DNA of 64,000 nt from Panopea generosa (lineage: Eukaryota; Mollusca; Bivalvia; Adapedonta; Hiatellidae). The stretch covers positions 24,062,839 to 24,126,838 of the forward strand of contig CM055898.1 in NCBI GenBank assembly GCA_029582155.1, written 5' to 3'. The translations under genes were made by a program, and so were the position numbers. The notes below the pieces were generated by a model that saw only the letters and a program-made list of their open reading frames with translations, was not told where the DNA came from and did not search any database. The stretch's first letter is position 1, and each line of letters begins with the position of its first letter. Below are positions 46,125 to 57,444 of this stretch, piece after piece.

Positions 46125-46258
46125 TGGTTAACCACTGCTAGAGACTACAAGACATTTTCAAGTGACTGACTACGTAACCCCATATGGATATGCCATGATC
46201 ATATATAACCTGTCATGTGTTGAAAATGGTGTGAAACCCATTAAAAAAAAGTAACATA
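46125..46258 (+). repeat. SINE family C 3' fragment
   Basis: gatatgccatgatcatatat then aacctgtcatgtgttgaaaa and gaaacccattaaaaaaaagt, the family C terminus. Confidence 0.5.
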
Positions 46259-46374
46259 ATTATAAAACAGTCAATCAAACCTGTGTAAATGGCCACCTCT
46301 ATTAAACAGCCATCTGTCTTAAGCAACAATATTTTCTATTTCCCATTTCTATGCTATCAGAGTAAATTAACATA

Positions 46375-47587
46375 TACTCAGGAAAACTAGAAACGTCCCT
46401 GTTTTATAGCCGGTGAAACTTTGTCTGTGTAGTTGCTACATGTTCAATGTACATGTATTTTAAACCCTGGCGATGTTCAGAATACCATCGTGTACAGTTT
46501 ACCCGATACGCACGGTTTACGTATCGGCCAGTAACCGGAACGGTCATTTGCACGTTTTGCACGTGCACGCTATACATGTCATCCGTATGTTGATTCAGTT
46601 CATGTCGTACCATTCATGCGATAGGGGCTATTCTGAAAAATTTTTCTTTAATTTTTCACTGTTTTCGATATGCCACAGCTTTCCGAAAACAAGCGAAATC
46701 AGGCAAATGGGATGCTTGTGGGTGGGACGTCCGCCAGGGTAGTCGCGCGGTGGTTCGGGTGCTGTCGGAAGACGATTGATCGTCTTGCATCCCGGTACCA
46801 ACAGACTGGGGCTGTTCACGACCGGCAGCGACCTGGTAGGCCTCGTGTAACGACGACTAGAGCCGATCGTTTCATTACATTGACGCACTTACGTCAATGT
46901 CAATTGGCAGCCACAGTCACTGCTAGGCAATATGGTGTCTCAGAGCAGACCATTCGCAACCGGTTGCGTCGTAACGCCCAACCAATCAGGACACGCCGCC
47001 CGTACACTGGTCAGATAATGACCCAACGTCACCGTGCTGCCAGGCTGTTATGGGCGCGACGTCATCTGATTTGGAGAAGGGCTGACTGGAACCGAGTTTT
47101 GTTCACCGATGAATCTCGGTTCACAGTTAGTCATGCTGACGGAAGATTACAGGTATACAGGCGTAAAAATGAAAGATTCACCGATTGTTGCATTGTTGAG
47201 AAGAACAGGAATGGAGGAATTTGCCCAACGCACTGGTATTGCGTTACGTTACGTCGATGCGGCGTAGGATCATTGCATGCATTCATGCAAATGGTGGCCA
47301 CACTCGGTACTAATGAGATTTATTGGATTTGCCACATTTCTTATTGAAATTCCATCACTAAACATTCAATAACACCTTTCTGAGTTTTTGGGATTTTTGA
47401 TTTTGACCCCTACCTCTCTTGACCGGTTATCTCTCGAAAAGTTAACAAGATAGCCAGATGTTATTAATTTGTTTTGATACAGAAATGAATGAACTTGTTT
47501 TTCTATTTTTATTCATAAAAGTAACCCTTTTGGTTTTCGATAAATCTTTCCTGAAATATAGAGGGACGTTTCTATTTTTGCTGAGTA
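46375..47587 (+). mobile_element. Tc1-type transposon, internally deleted
   Basis: 24-bp terminal inverted repeats at 46377-46400 and 47562-47585 (CTCAGSAAAAMTAGAAACGT..) differ at two positions, and each is flanked by TA. Length is 1209 bp, shorter than the usual 1.5-1.7 kb because about a third of the transposase is missing. High inverted-repeat identity and a long open frame suggest recent activity in trans. Confidence 0.85.
46670..47347 (+). pseudogene. Tc1-like transposase, internal deletion
   Basis: From ATG 46670: a first HTH (ARVVARWFGCCRKTIDRLAS), then a GRPR-type linker (RPGRPR, about residues 54-59), a second HTH (ARQYGVSEQTIRNRLR, about 85-100), and the first catalytic block RVLFTDESRF with Asp at about 147. 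After residue about 180 the frame jumps into what should be the extreme C terminus. In another frame this ends MRRRIIACIHANGGHTRY then TAA at 47311, the typical Tc1 end. The segment with the second Asp and the Glu/Asp of the DDE triad is deleted, so it cannot catalyse transposition. GC content is higher than its surroundings. Confidence 0.9.
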
Positions 47588-47669
47588 TATATTAAGTAAC
47601 AACCTGTCTTAAAAGGCCAATTTTGCTCCTTCCCTTGACTGGCTGCTTAAGACAGAATTGACTGTATTA

Positions 47670-48250
47670 TCAAAAACCAAATATTTCCATAATCTGCATT
47701 TTCAAAATGTTGTAAAAGCTGATTTTTAGAAGTGAGTAATATCTGTTTTTAGCACTGGATAAAAATCATTTATAATTAGTCAGATACAGCAATAGTTATT
47801 TCTGGAAAAGTATTCGTAAACAGTTCTATGTGCAAATTTGCAACATTCACGAAATATTATGGCTCAAAAACTTCACGTTGTCATAAGCATAAATCAAGTC
47901 TTGAAAGTTGGTATATTTCATATCACTAAAATAGAGTTTATAGAACCAACAAAAAACTTTTTTCGTTAAAGTTTGGATCGTAACATGAATACAGGAAATT
48001 AAAGTGGAATAACAATTTAAGAGATAAAATTTACGACACTCGAGACAATTCAATAATCATGTTGAAGCTGAAAGCTGTCCTTTTGGTACCTCAAGGGCAT
48101 ATCCGAAATATGTAAGGAAGAAATAACATGGGATGCAGCTGCACAAAATCATGTTACTGTGTGAATTCTGCGGGGTTTTCGATCAAACATTTTAGGTTTT
48201 TTAACCTCCCTGTCTCTTGCACACATAAATGTACTCCCCCTTATGCATAT
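47670..48250. other. No gene recognised
   Basis: AT-rich. The minus frame at 47847-48053 has no support. Confidence 0.35.
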
Positions 48251-48258
48251 TGCCCAAT

Positions 48259-48477
48259 ACAGTATCTCAAGTACAAATTAACATAAAACTGACAGAATGT
48301 TCATGTCAGAGGAATTTAAAATTCAAATTTAATAAGGCTCCTAAATTGTGGTTTTCTCAATTGAGATGTTATAAACAGTATGGAGACTTTTATAACATAG
48401 CCGATGTTCGCTGCTTGTGTAAATCATTAAAGATGATTATACAGAAGTTTACTCCTGAAGAAATTAACTGCAATTGA
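48259..48477 (+). CDS. Possible terminal exon, unrecognised
   Basis: An acceptor-like tgcccaatacag ends at 48258. The frame then stays open for 72 codons to TGA at 48475, with KAPKLWFSQLRCYKQYGDFY and NIADVRCLCKSLKMIIQKFT and several Cys. AATAAA occurs about 215 bp downstream (about 48694). No family is recognised. It could be a chance frame. Confidence 0.22.
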   Translation, partial: TVSQVQINIKLTECSCQRNLKFKFNKAPKLWFSQLRCYKQYGDFYNIADVRCLCKSLKMIIQKFTPEEINCN

Positions 48478-48479
48478 GT

Positions 48480-49238
48480 CCTTACTTTGTCAGACAATAT
48501 TTATATCCATTGTTTTTATTTCATCATTAATTTTCATACCAGTCCCAATCTCATTAAAATCACATAAACTTGAAGCTTCCATTCTCTCCCTGTTTATAAT
48601 TTCATTATTATATAAATTGTACAGTATTTGCAAAATGTGCTCAGGACTCGTTGCTTTGTCCTGATCAAATTTTCACAATCATGTAAAACTATATAATAAA
48701 CATAGACTGGAAAATATTACAATGGTTAAACAAGAATTAGAAATTCATGCATGCTCGATACCTTACAAACATAAAACTTAATCAGCCCTGACATTATCAT
48801 CGTAAATAAACTAAAGGTAACATGATTTTATTGAAAAGATTCATAATTTTCACATTTCAAATTTGGTATATATATATAGTGCAAGTTGTTGCAGCTTACA
48901 TGCACAATTTTTTTGAAATTTAAAAAAAATGTCATGGCCCAATTTAAAATTTATGTTAGCCCAAGACAATTTATGATAGCTCCAACCAAACAACCACCAT
49001 CAAGTATTGTGCACACAAACTACAGTCAGCCAGTTAATGTTAAATACAAAAACACAACTACAAAGTAATGATTTATTGAAATATTAAATGACCGAATTTC
49101 ATTTCATTTCATAGTTCATTGGCACCATTTCATTAGCTTTTTTGAGAGAGATTAAAAATATTGCAGAACATTTTAAACACACAAGGTCACTGAGATGAGT
49201 TTGTTCAATATATGTCTCTTGAAGGTGACCTTCAGTTA
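48480..49238. other. No gene recognised
   Basis: AT-rich. Nothing supported. Confidence 0.4.
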
Positions 49239-49239
49239 A

Positions 49240-49402
49240 TCATTTTAATAACAACATTTGCAGACACTGCCTTGTGTAAAACATATCTCTCTTGGGCATT
49301 TTTGTTATTTCTCTACGAGTCACATGCACCCTAACAGCAAATGGTGCATCAACAGCTGCCATCAGTAGCAGACGACACCAGAATTCCTGTTTCCTAGAAT
49401 GG
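49240..49402 (-). CDS. Possible exon, unrecognised
   Basis: Minus strand: after a pyrimidine-rich tract (gtcttcttttgttatctg) and AG dinucleotides at about 49403, the frame reads RKQEFWCRLLLMAAVDAPFA then VRVHVTRREITKMPKRDMFY and ends TGA near 49240. An internal ATG (MAAVDAPFAVRVHV..) could be a start. Balanced composition and codon use make it one of the better isolated frames. No family is recognised. Confidence 0.3.
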
Positions 49403-49579
49403 CCCTAGGCGCTTGTCAGATAACAAAAGAAGACTGCAGGCATAAGGTGCAGCTTGTAGTTAAGTATTTGACTTCTTCCACTTCCCAGTTTTGAAATCTG
49501 TATCGGGTACCGGTATTTGCTTCTTCCTTCCTTCCTCCCATCTCATCCATCATTGACATTACTCTTCAACTAAGAAGGT

Positions 49580-49705
49580 ATAGTTTGGTGGTTTCATAAT
49601 TGAACCTGAGGATTTGAAGGTCTTGGGTTTGATACCTCGGCTGCTATGGTATCCTTGAGTGTAAATATTTTATCCACTTGCTTGTTATATAATTGATTCT
49701 ATTGA
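49580..49705 (+). repeat. SINE family F, 5' fragment
   Basis: B-box-like aggtcttgggtttgatacct then ggtatccttgagtgtaaata and a ttttatccacttgct block. Confidence 0.45.
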
Positions 49706-49724
49706 GAGAGACTAATTCCAGCAT

Positions 49725-49885
49725 GATTGCTAGATGTTGGTTGGTTGTATGGCGTTTAGCATCACTTTCAAAACCATTTCAGTTATATCGCAACAGTTTC
49801 TACTTGAAACAGCGCTGCCACACTGGAGTATCACGCATGATACTCCACCCAGTCACATAGTACTGACACCGGGCTGACCGGACCT
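49725..49885 (-). repeat. SINE family E, 3' half
   Basis: ggttggttgtatggcgttta, tcagttatatcgcaacagtt, cagcgctgccacactggagt and tgatactccacccagtcaca match the inverse of the 60.1-60.37 kb copy. Confidence 0.7.
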
Positions 49886-49889
49886 AGAT

Positions 49890-50600
49890 GTAAAATCTAA
49901 GATCCAACAAGAAGAATCTTTACACTTATTCAGTCATTGCAGTTTATAAAATACGCATAGAACATGTAAATAGACAGTACTTATGAAATTGTTGTGTGTG
50001 TGATGGGGAGGCAATTATGATACTCCAAGAATCATGATGGTATTAGGAATTGGGGTATCGGAAAACTTGGATGTGTGTCCGTCACTGTTCTATAAATAAC
50101 TTTCTAAAAGGATTTGATGAGACTCAGAAAAACAACAGATAAAGTGAACAATTTGACAGAACCATTCTGCAGGCATTGTGTTTGATTCAATAAAGATTAT
50201 AGCAGGTGTCAAGATAATGAAATCATATCGCAGAGTTTGACACATTTGTACAGACTACAAGACAGCTTAACCGGTTACAGATTTATCAATCTGATTTAGA
50301 TCCTTGCAAAAAACTCAGAGAAGGCATTGAATGGAAGTCTCAGATTAAAGGCTGATAAAGGTTCATTTTACGTGTCTTTTAGAATTTGATAGCATAATTT
50401 CTATTGACAATTTATCTGATAGTTTTTTATACTGCCTTGATTTCTGATTTTGGTTGATGCTGATCACTTCTCAGTCACTAGATTTTCAAATGTCCATAAG
50501 GCTCTGGATGAAAAATTATGAAAGAATAATTTATGGGTTTCATATGATAATGGTGTACCAACATATATGACAATGGGAAAGAGGATTCCAGGTTAGCCTA
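49890..50600. other. No gene recognised
   Basis: AT-rich. Nothing supported. Confidence 0.4.
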
Positions 50601-50604
50601 GTCA

Positions 50605-50815
50605 GCAGCTGTCTGACTATCAATTCAGGGGTGATATGCTTCTCATCGTCAATCATTACTTGCAGAGATGGGTGTTCTCGAGTACTGGTTAACTTTCTAT
50701 AATCCTAGGAAACAGTGGATAGGTTAACTTGTCATTTATTAGCCCTTAATGGCATAAAAATGATGCTAGATACTCAAACAATCAAACAAACAAACAAACA
50801 AACAAAGATTACTCT
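50605..50815 (+). repeat. SINE family D
   Basis: Head partly lost; ctgtctgactatcaattcag, tacttgcagagatgggtgtt, gagtactggttaactttcta, then tggcataaaaatgatgctag and a (CAAA)n tail. Confidence 0.65.
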
Positions 50816-50837
50816 CATCAGACAGCCTCTACACTAC

Positions 50838-51080
50838 AGGCCCCAGTTTCACTAAACATCTCAACTTGAGATTTTCCTTAACTATTTCTTTTTAAATGTC
50901 ATAACTCCATTTACATTGACCATTTTGCATGTTACCCTTTACCAACAGGTTAAGATTCGTTCCTACTTCAATTCTGTGTGGACATTTGAAGCTTAATGAG
51001 TTCTAGCAATTGTTAAGAGAAGTTGCGAATTATGAGTTGAGGAAAATCTCAGCTTGAGATGTTTAGTGAAACTGACCCCT
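50838..51080. mobile_element. MITE with about 37-bp inverted ends
   Basis: cagtttcactaaacatctca at 50844 and its inverse tgagatgtttagtgaaactg at 51055 begin arms of about 37 bp (50844-50880, 51037-51074). The interior of about 160 bp is non-coding. It sits directly behind a SINE tail. Confidence 0.75.
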
Positions 51081-51084
51081 GACA

Positions 51085-51900
51085 GATCTGCTTTACCCTA
51101 ATGTAGAAAAACCAGGAATTTCCTGCCCGCCTCACAGTTCATGTCACTAATGCATTTACCAAATTGTCATGTGGATTGGTTTCGGCTGAAACAACTGACA
51201 AATCAGTATGCTTGTATATCTCTGCCATGTAATGGCAATGGCTCTCAAGTTTATGTATTATATATAACTTTGAAAATGGTACTATTGGTGTAGTTACCGT
51301 ATGTATTAATGATGCATTGCCTATAACACTTTGTTCAATAAATGATGGAAAGTTTATTGAATCACAAAGAGGAAGGTCCCATTTGGAAATAATGTTTGAT
51401 TCCGTCCTTGTAGTTTATCTTTATTATGAGAAATTCATCAAAACACAGGGTGACATTTTCCTTTTTATTCGTCAATGTTTTAGCAGAACCCGATACTGAC
51501 CGATGAGTGATTTTATCGTGGGATGAGATTTAATATTTGGTCATCAAAATTAAAGAATTTTACATCACAGAGACAAAATAGAATATAAGTTATTGAACAG
51601 AATCGTTATAACAAAAGATATTTGATATAAATTTGCAGTTATATTGCTATGATCCAAAATATATCGGCGATGTAGGCAAGGCCTCTTTAATAAACTGATT
51701 ATTGATGTATTGATGTAACAGCAAGTTTCTGTTTGCTTGGTGTAAACTACAGGTAATGTATATTTAAAAAAAACATTTAGTAATAAATGTGTGATTAACT
51801 CACAACCTGATCAAGGTCAACAAGGTTTGGCTCTCAGTCTGTTAATTCTTACCACTTCACCACACCTGCTGTAGAAAAAAAAAATCTTGATTATATTTAA
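51085..51900. other. No gene recognised
   Basis: AT-rich. The frame at 51317-51499 has no support. Confidence 0.35.
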
Positions 51901-51919
51901 AAACCCAACATTTGCTGCT

Positions 51920-52140
51920 TCAGTTTACCTCACCTAGAGCCTGGGCACAGTCTCCATGATGATTGATATATGACACTGCTTCTCACTGCCATTCATGTCT
52001 CGCCACTAATTCAAGTGTAAAAGTTATCAGTTACTTGCAGAGATTGGTGTGCTCAAGTACTGGTTAATCTTCCAGGTTACCAGAAAAGAGTGATTATCTG
52101 TTAGCTCTTGATGGCATAAACATCTAAATATTAAAGCAAA
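51920..52140 (+). repeat. SINE family D
   Basis: cacagtctccatgatgattg, tctcgccactaattcaagtg, agagattggtgtgctcaagt, gagtgattatctgttagctc, tgatggcataaacatctaaa, and a short aaacaa tail. Confidence 0.65.
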
Positions 52141-52144
52141 CAAG

Positions 52145-52550
52145 CAAAACCCCTGATGTCATTATCAATCTTTCTTTAATGTGTCATTTTATACAATATG
52201 TATCAATAGGAAGACTAAAACTACAAAAACAACGAAAAATCAAAATTTGTGTTATGAAAAACAATTCAAAAATGATATTGATAACTCAGGTAATACCGGT
52301 ACATATAATTTCAATGTATTTTAAAATATCTGTTGCACTATTAAACTTGAATAATAATAATTTATATATAAAATTAGTGTTCCATCATTATATGCTTTTT
52401 TCAAAATATCTTGCCTGCAGGCAGTGTATGGCTGTCCATAACAAACTAATGTGTATTGTATGTACTACCAGAATCACTGTTTTCACAAAATAACCTTTAA
52501 ATGATATTACATTTGTTTAATCACCTTTGTAAGTTTGCAATCTCTGCTCT
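52145..52550. other. No gene; one long AT-driven frame
   Basis: A 104-codon plus-strand frame (52179-52493) is rich in I, K, N and L from AT bias. It has no motif, no splice support and no codon-use signal. Treated as chance. Confidence 0.35.
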
Positions 52551-52554
52551 TCTT

Positions 52555-53955
52555 CTCTCACCTGGAATATTCTTTATGGCATTTTACAGTTGCACTTGTG
52601 TTTTCTGGAGTTGATGTGTTCCTTCTTCTTGTCTCATCTGGAATCTTCCTTATGGCTTCTTTGAGTTCAATAGTGTTTTCTTGAATTGGTGTGCTCCCAC
52701 TACTTTTCTCATCTGGAATCTTCCTCATGGCTTTCTTGAGTTACATTAGAGTTCTTTGGAGTGGTGGGTGTTTTCACTCTACTTTTCTCATCTGGAATCT
52801 TCCTCATGGCTTTCTTGAGTTACATTAGAGTTCTCTGGAGTGGTGGGTGTTTTCACTCTACTTTTCTCATCTGGAATCTTCCTCATGGCTTTCTTGAGTT
52901 ACATTAGAGTTCTCTGGAGTGGTGGGTGTTTTCACTTTACTTTTCTCATCTGGAATCTTCCTCATGGCTTTCTTGAGTTACATTAGAGTTCTTTGGAGTG
53001 GTGGGTGTTTTCACTCTACTTTTCTCATATGGAATCTTCCTTATGGCTTTCTTGAGTTACATTAGAGTTCTTTGGAATGGTGGGTGTTTTCACTCTACTT
53101 TTCTCATATGGAATCTTCCTTATGGCTTTCTTGAGTAACATTAGAGTTCTCTGGAGTGGTGGGTGTTTTCACTCTACTTTTCTCATCTGGAATCTTCCTC
53201 ATGGCTTTCTTGAGTTACATTAGAGTTCTTTGGAGTGGCTGGTGTTTTCACTCTACTTTTCTCATATGGAATCTTCCTTATGGCTTTCTTGAGTTACATT
53301 AGAGTTCTATGGAGTTGGTGTGTTGTACTCTACTTGTCTCATCAGGGATATTCCTTATGGCTTTCTTGAGTTCAATAGTTTTTTTATAGAATTGGTGTGC
53401 TCCCACTATTTTGAATTAGAGTTTTCTGGACTCTCCTTTTTACATTTGAAATCTTCCTCATGGCTTTCTTCAGTTGTATTAGAGTTCTCTGGAGTTGGTG
53501 TGTTGGCTCTACTTGTCTCATCTGGAATCTTCCTTATGGCTTTCTTGACTTCAGTAGTGTTTTCTGGACTCTCCTTGTCTCAACTGGAATCTTCCTCATG
53601 GCTTTCTTGAGTTGCATTAGATTTCTCTGGAGTTGTTGTGTTGACTCTACTGGTCTCATCTGTAATTTTCCTCATGGCTTTCTTGAGTTGTATTAGAGTT
53701 TTCTCGAGTTGTTGTGTTTCCTCTTCTTGCCTCATCTGGAATCTTCCTTATGGCTTTCATTAGATGCATTAGAGTTCTCTGGAGTTGGTGTGTTACCTCT
53801 TCTTGTCTTATCTGGAATCTTCCTCATGGCTTTTTTTAGTTGCCTTAGAGTTTTCTTGAATTTTCCTTATGGCTTTCTTGTGTTCATTAGAGTTTTCTGG
53901 AGTAACTGTTGGTGTTCTCGTTTCATCTTAATCTTCCTTAAGGCGATCTTGAGTC
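52555..53955. repeat. Minisatellite, 79 bp unit
   Basis: About 17 copies of ctcatctggaatcttcctca, tggctttcttgagttacatt, agagttctctggagtggtgg and gtgttttcactctactttt. Spacing is exactly 79 in the left half (52710, 52789, 52868). The right half is more diverged, with shortened units. Frames across it are artefacts. Confidence 0.9.
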
Positions 53956-53959
53956 CATG

Positions 53960-54310
53960 AGGTATACTTATGAAAACAAGTTTGCATTTTTTTTGTTTAT
54001 TATTTTGAAGTAACATATTTCTAAGAAATGCATGTTTAACAATTAAGCATCATCTTTACCAAATCCTTTTCAATTTCTCTTATATGTTCCAAACTACAAT
54101 TATGTTCCATAATTTGTCTTCCATATAGTATAGGGCCTTTCTTCTGTCAATCGCTCAATCATCTGTCAGTTTTCCTTGTATAGTATTCCATTATAAAAGT
54201 AAATATGTTGAAAGCAAACTTTCTACAGACTCATATCTGTATTTCACGCAGCAATAAAAATGCAGCATAACTAAGTCTTTTGACAATTATTATATCAATA
54301 ATTGTTGCAG
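53960..54310. other. No gene recognised
   Basis: AT-rich spacer. Confidence 0.4.
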
Positions 54311-54312
54311 TT

Positions 54313-54592
54313 TAAAGGGAATTGATCAGGATTTTCCAGCTTTTAAAATTGGCTAAAAACATATTTTCCAAATATACCATGCCTATATATACTTACTGAC
54401 ACTGCACAGTATTGCCAAAAATATATTTAATTAAACATGCCATAATAATATATTGAAAAGGGCTTTCCTGATTTGGGCTATGCGCCTAGGTTAGGCCAAA
54501 ACAGATTTCCCGCTTAAATCGCAACATGTTTTGTGACGTATCAAATGAGTTGCGTGATTCTATTTTGATTTCAAACTGATTCGTTATACACA
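54313..54592 (+). repeat. Dispersed repeat R, copy 2
   Basis: Same orientation as 2258-2512. It shares aaagggaatt, accatgcctatatatactta, taaacatgccataataatat, gggctttcctgatttgggct and the gtgacgtatcaaatgagt block. Two copies 52 kb apart mark an interspersed family of unknown type. Confidence 0.55.
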
Positions 54593-54594
54593 GG

Positions 54595-55058
54595 AGTGGA
54601 TCCCCGATTTAAGTTAAGAGGCCTGAGGGGTACAACACAAAATCTGAATGGGTGCACATGTTTTTCAGTAGAAATATAGTGAATCTTAATAAAATATAGG
54701 AGTTTATTGGCAAGATGGGGGCATGCGTAATTTTTTTAAAGAATAGATCCACTATTGAAACAGGCTTTCACATAATAACAAGTTGGCTGCTTTTAAAAAG
54801 CATCCAATGGTTAGTTCTTAGAAAAGAGGTGGCAATTAGTAAATGAATGTGTAAGTTTGAGTTTGTACGAAACATGCTTGTTTATTGATGTAAAGATGTA
54901 AATTATAGTCAAACAGTATATATATATTTTTTTGAGCCATATTATGAGCCGTTTAATATTAATACGTACATACAAACATAACATGACAACATAAATGTTT
55001 GATTTGAATAAGCATATATTTTTCATTCAATAATCAATCATGAATTTTTCATTAATTA
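54595..55058. other. No gene recognised
   Basis: AT-rich. Nothing supported. Confidence 0.4.
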
Positions 55059-55059
55059 A

Positions 55060-55200
55060 TTAAGTTCTATAATTCTTTGTTTGTTCATTCATTCATATAT
55101 TTGGTAACATTTATTCACTCATATGTTCTGTTGTTCATTCGTCAGCTCATTCATTCGTTTTTCATTCTTTTATTCATTTTTTATTAATACATTATTATAC
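55060..55200. repeat. Imperfect (ATTC)n microsatellite
   Basis: ttcattcattcat-type repeats directly beyond the 3' end of the minus-strand LINE, equivalent to a (GAAT)n tail on its sense strand. Confidence 0.6.
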
Positions 55201-55209
55201 AGGTGTAGT

Positions 55210-57440
55210 TATCGTCAGTTAACGCATTTGTCGTCTGCAAGTCTGATCAATACTTAATCGCGGTTTTATTTTCTCACCTTGGATTTAGCCATTTTATTTG
55301 GTCTGTTATTGAGCGAATAATAATTGATGAGAGTGTATCAGAGTTGAATGACTTTTTGTCAAATTTAAAGCTGTTCCTATATTTCCATATATGCCACTTG
55401 GCTGCAGATATTACAGTATTTAAGATATTGCATTTCATAGGAGGCTTGTAAAAGTCAAGTGCTATTTAATTGTAATTCAAATTGCGCGGTTAGATGTCGA
55501 TTTTATCTATGAGATCATAAATTATGATTTCTAGATATTTTATGACGGGTTTTATATTATCGCATCTAAAGAATAGATGAATTAATGTTTCTCTTTCCTT
55601 TTTTGCATTTGTTACATAATCCATTTGATAATCACATTATATATTTGTGTTCCCTAAAAATTGCATTATGAAGAAATGTCCATTGGAACTCAGCAGCTTG
55701 GCTTTGCTGGAACTTTTAATATTCATCCATATATGCTTCCACTCGACATTATTTACTAAAAGTTGCTCTTCCCATTTTATTTCTGTATTTCTGTATTTCG
55801 TGACGGGTTTTTATTGCTATGAGAATTTGTAAAGACAAGTATTTGTTTCGTCTTGAGTTTATTTGGTGGAATAAGTTCTTTCTTAAAAATTAGAATGTTT
55901 GTGTCTTTCATAAGTAAATTAGAAGTTAAATTTTGTATTATTTGATAATCGTTTGTCTTTAAGTCATCAATAAATTTTTAACCTCGGTGATCCTGTTTTG
56001 GGCGAACTGTAGCTTGCCAAGGAACGTGTTTTCAGAAATAAAGGTTTTTGCGTTCGTGTCTCATATATCAGATAGTGTTTTAATGTTGCTTTTTGAAAAT
56101 GATTTTAGAAAGAGAGGTTTATTTGAAAAAGAAATCTCATGATTTCCAAACACTCGGTTTTGATTTGGATATTGAAGACCTTCAATACAGGAGCATTGAC
56201 ATAAGAAGTAGTCTTGTGCAAATTGTGTGTCTACAGATTTCAGATTATATTTTCCAAAAGCATTCCAGTGGTCAAGTTCCATATTTAAAATCTTATATAA
56301 AATTGTAGTCTTAATTTGCATATATCGAATAACATTGTTAAGATTAATCATACCAAGTCTGCCATATTTAGTGTTTTGGTAAATTTTTGCCTTCAAAACT
56401 AAAAGTTTTTTATTTTTTCAAATGAAGTGTAGCATAATATTTTGTAAGTCAGATGCATATCTATCTGGAATTCTTCACATTTTTAATTCGAAATTTATTT
56501 TAGATAATGCAAATGTTTTCAAAATAAGAACATTTCCTTGATAGGTAAGATTGCACGACTTCCAAACTTGTAAACACATTTTTATTTTATTGATCTTATC
56601 GATCCATATTGCATCATTATCAATGTCATATCCATGGGATACACCTAGTGTTTTCACAGTAGATTTGGTCCATTTGATTTGTTTGAAAGTAGATGTTTTA
56701 TCTTTAAGTCTGCCTATAAAGAGGCCTTGAGTTTTATCTTTATTTATTTTAGCACCCGATGTGTTTTCATATACTCTTAATTGTTTAAATATGAACAGCA
56801 ATGATTTTTCATTTCTTGCGTGTTGTCAACATATTTGTTTAATTTGGTTTCAAGTTGTATATTGTTATGGGCTGGAAGCAGTATTCCGTTTATATTATTA
56901 TCATTTCATATAGCACAGGCCATAGCTTCTGCTTGAAGAATATATAAAATCGGCGCTACCGGACAACCTTGCTTTATTATCTAAGATCTCGATATCTCGA
57001 AATATTCTGATATAAAGCTGTTGGTTTCTATAACAGTTTTTGATGATTTTAATGACATGAAAATCCAGTTTGTGAATTTTTCACCAAAACCAAAGCGATT
57101 TAAGCATTAGTAAATCCATTTCCATTCCGACCTATCGAAAGCCTATATTTTATCTAGAAAAACTATAATACCATTAATGTTTTCAGTGTCTGCATATTCT
57201 ATAAAATCTTGAATTAACCGATTAGCTTCGTTGATATACTGTCCATTAATGTAACCTTTTGATTTGAGTGAATGAGTTCCGGTAATAGAGGTTTAATTCT
57301 TTCAGAGAAACATTTGGCTATTATTTTGTAGTCATTATTTAATAATGTTAAAGGGCGCCAGTTCTTGAGATTTTCACATTTGCCATTATTGTAAATAAGG
57401 GAGAGTATTCCTTTGCACTAGGAACTAGATAGAGTCAAAC
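55210..57440 (-). pseudogene. L1/Tx1-like LINE fossil: RT and C-terminal zinc-binding region
   Basis: Read on the minus strand from 57.44 kb: KCENLKNWRPLTLLNNDYKI (RT block 1), FIEYADTENINGIIVFL, RFGFGEKF-like, IIKQGCPVAPILYILQAEAM (about 56980-56920), YVDNTQ in place of YADDTQ (about 56833), SGAKINKDKTQGLFIG, TVKTLGVSHGYD and LTYQGNVLILKTFALSKI. Then come YGRLGMINLNNVIRYMQIK and a GLCNKC...RETLIHLFFRC zinc-binding end (about 55610-55560). The order is that of L1/Tx1-type ORF2. The catalytic YADD is altered and many stops and shifts interrupt it. The endonuclease is absent, so it is 5' truncated, as is usual for LINE copies. Confidence 0.8.
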
Positions 57441-57444
57441 AGCA

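Larger units (their letters stand above)
46266..47667. mobile_element. Element B, copy 3, split by a Tc1 element
   Basis: Left part 46266-46376 (acagtcaatcaaacctgtgt..) and right part 47588-47667 (..ggctgcttaagacagaattg then actgt) are inverted termini of one element. The 1.2-kb Tc1-type element lies between them. Confidence 0.5.

Noticed and set aside
52179-52493. 104-codon plus-strand frame
   Set aside because: AT-driven composition, no motif, no splice or regulatory support. A frame of this length is not surprising in 64 kb of AT-rich DNA read in six frames.
53320-53960. Hydrophobic, repeat-rich plus-strand frames resembling membrane protein
   Set aside because: Product of the 79-bp array. 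No start context, splice sites or non-repeat extension.
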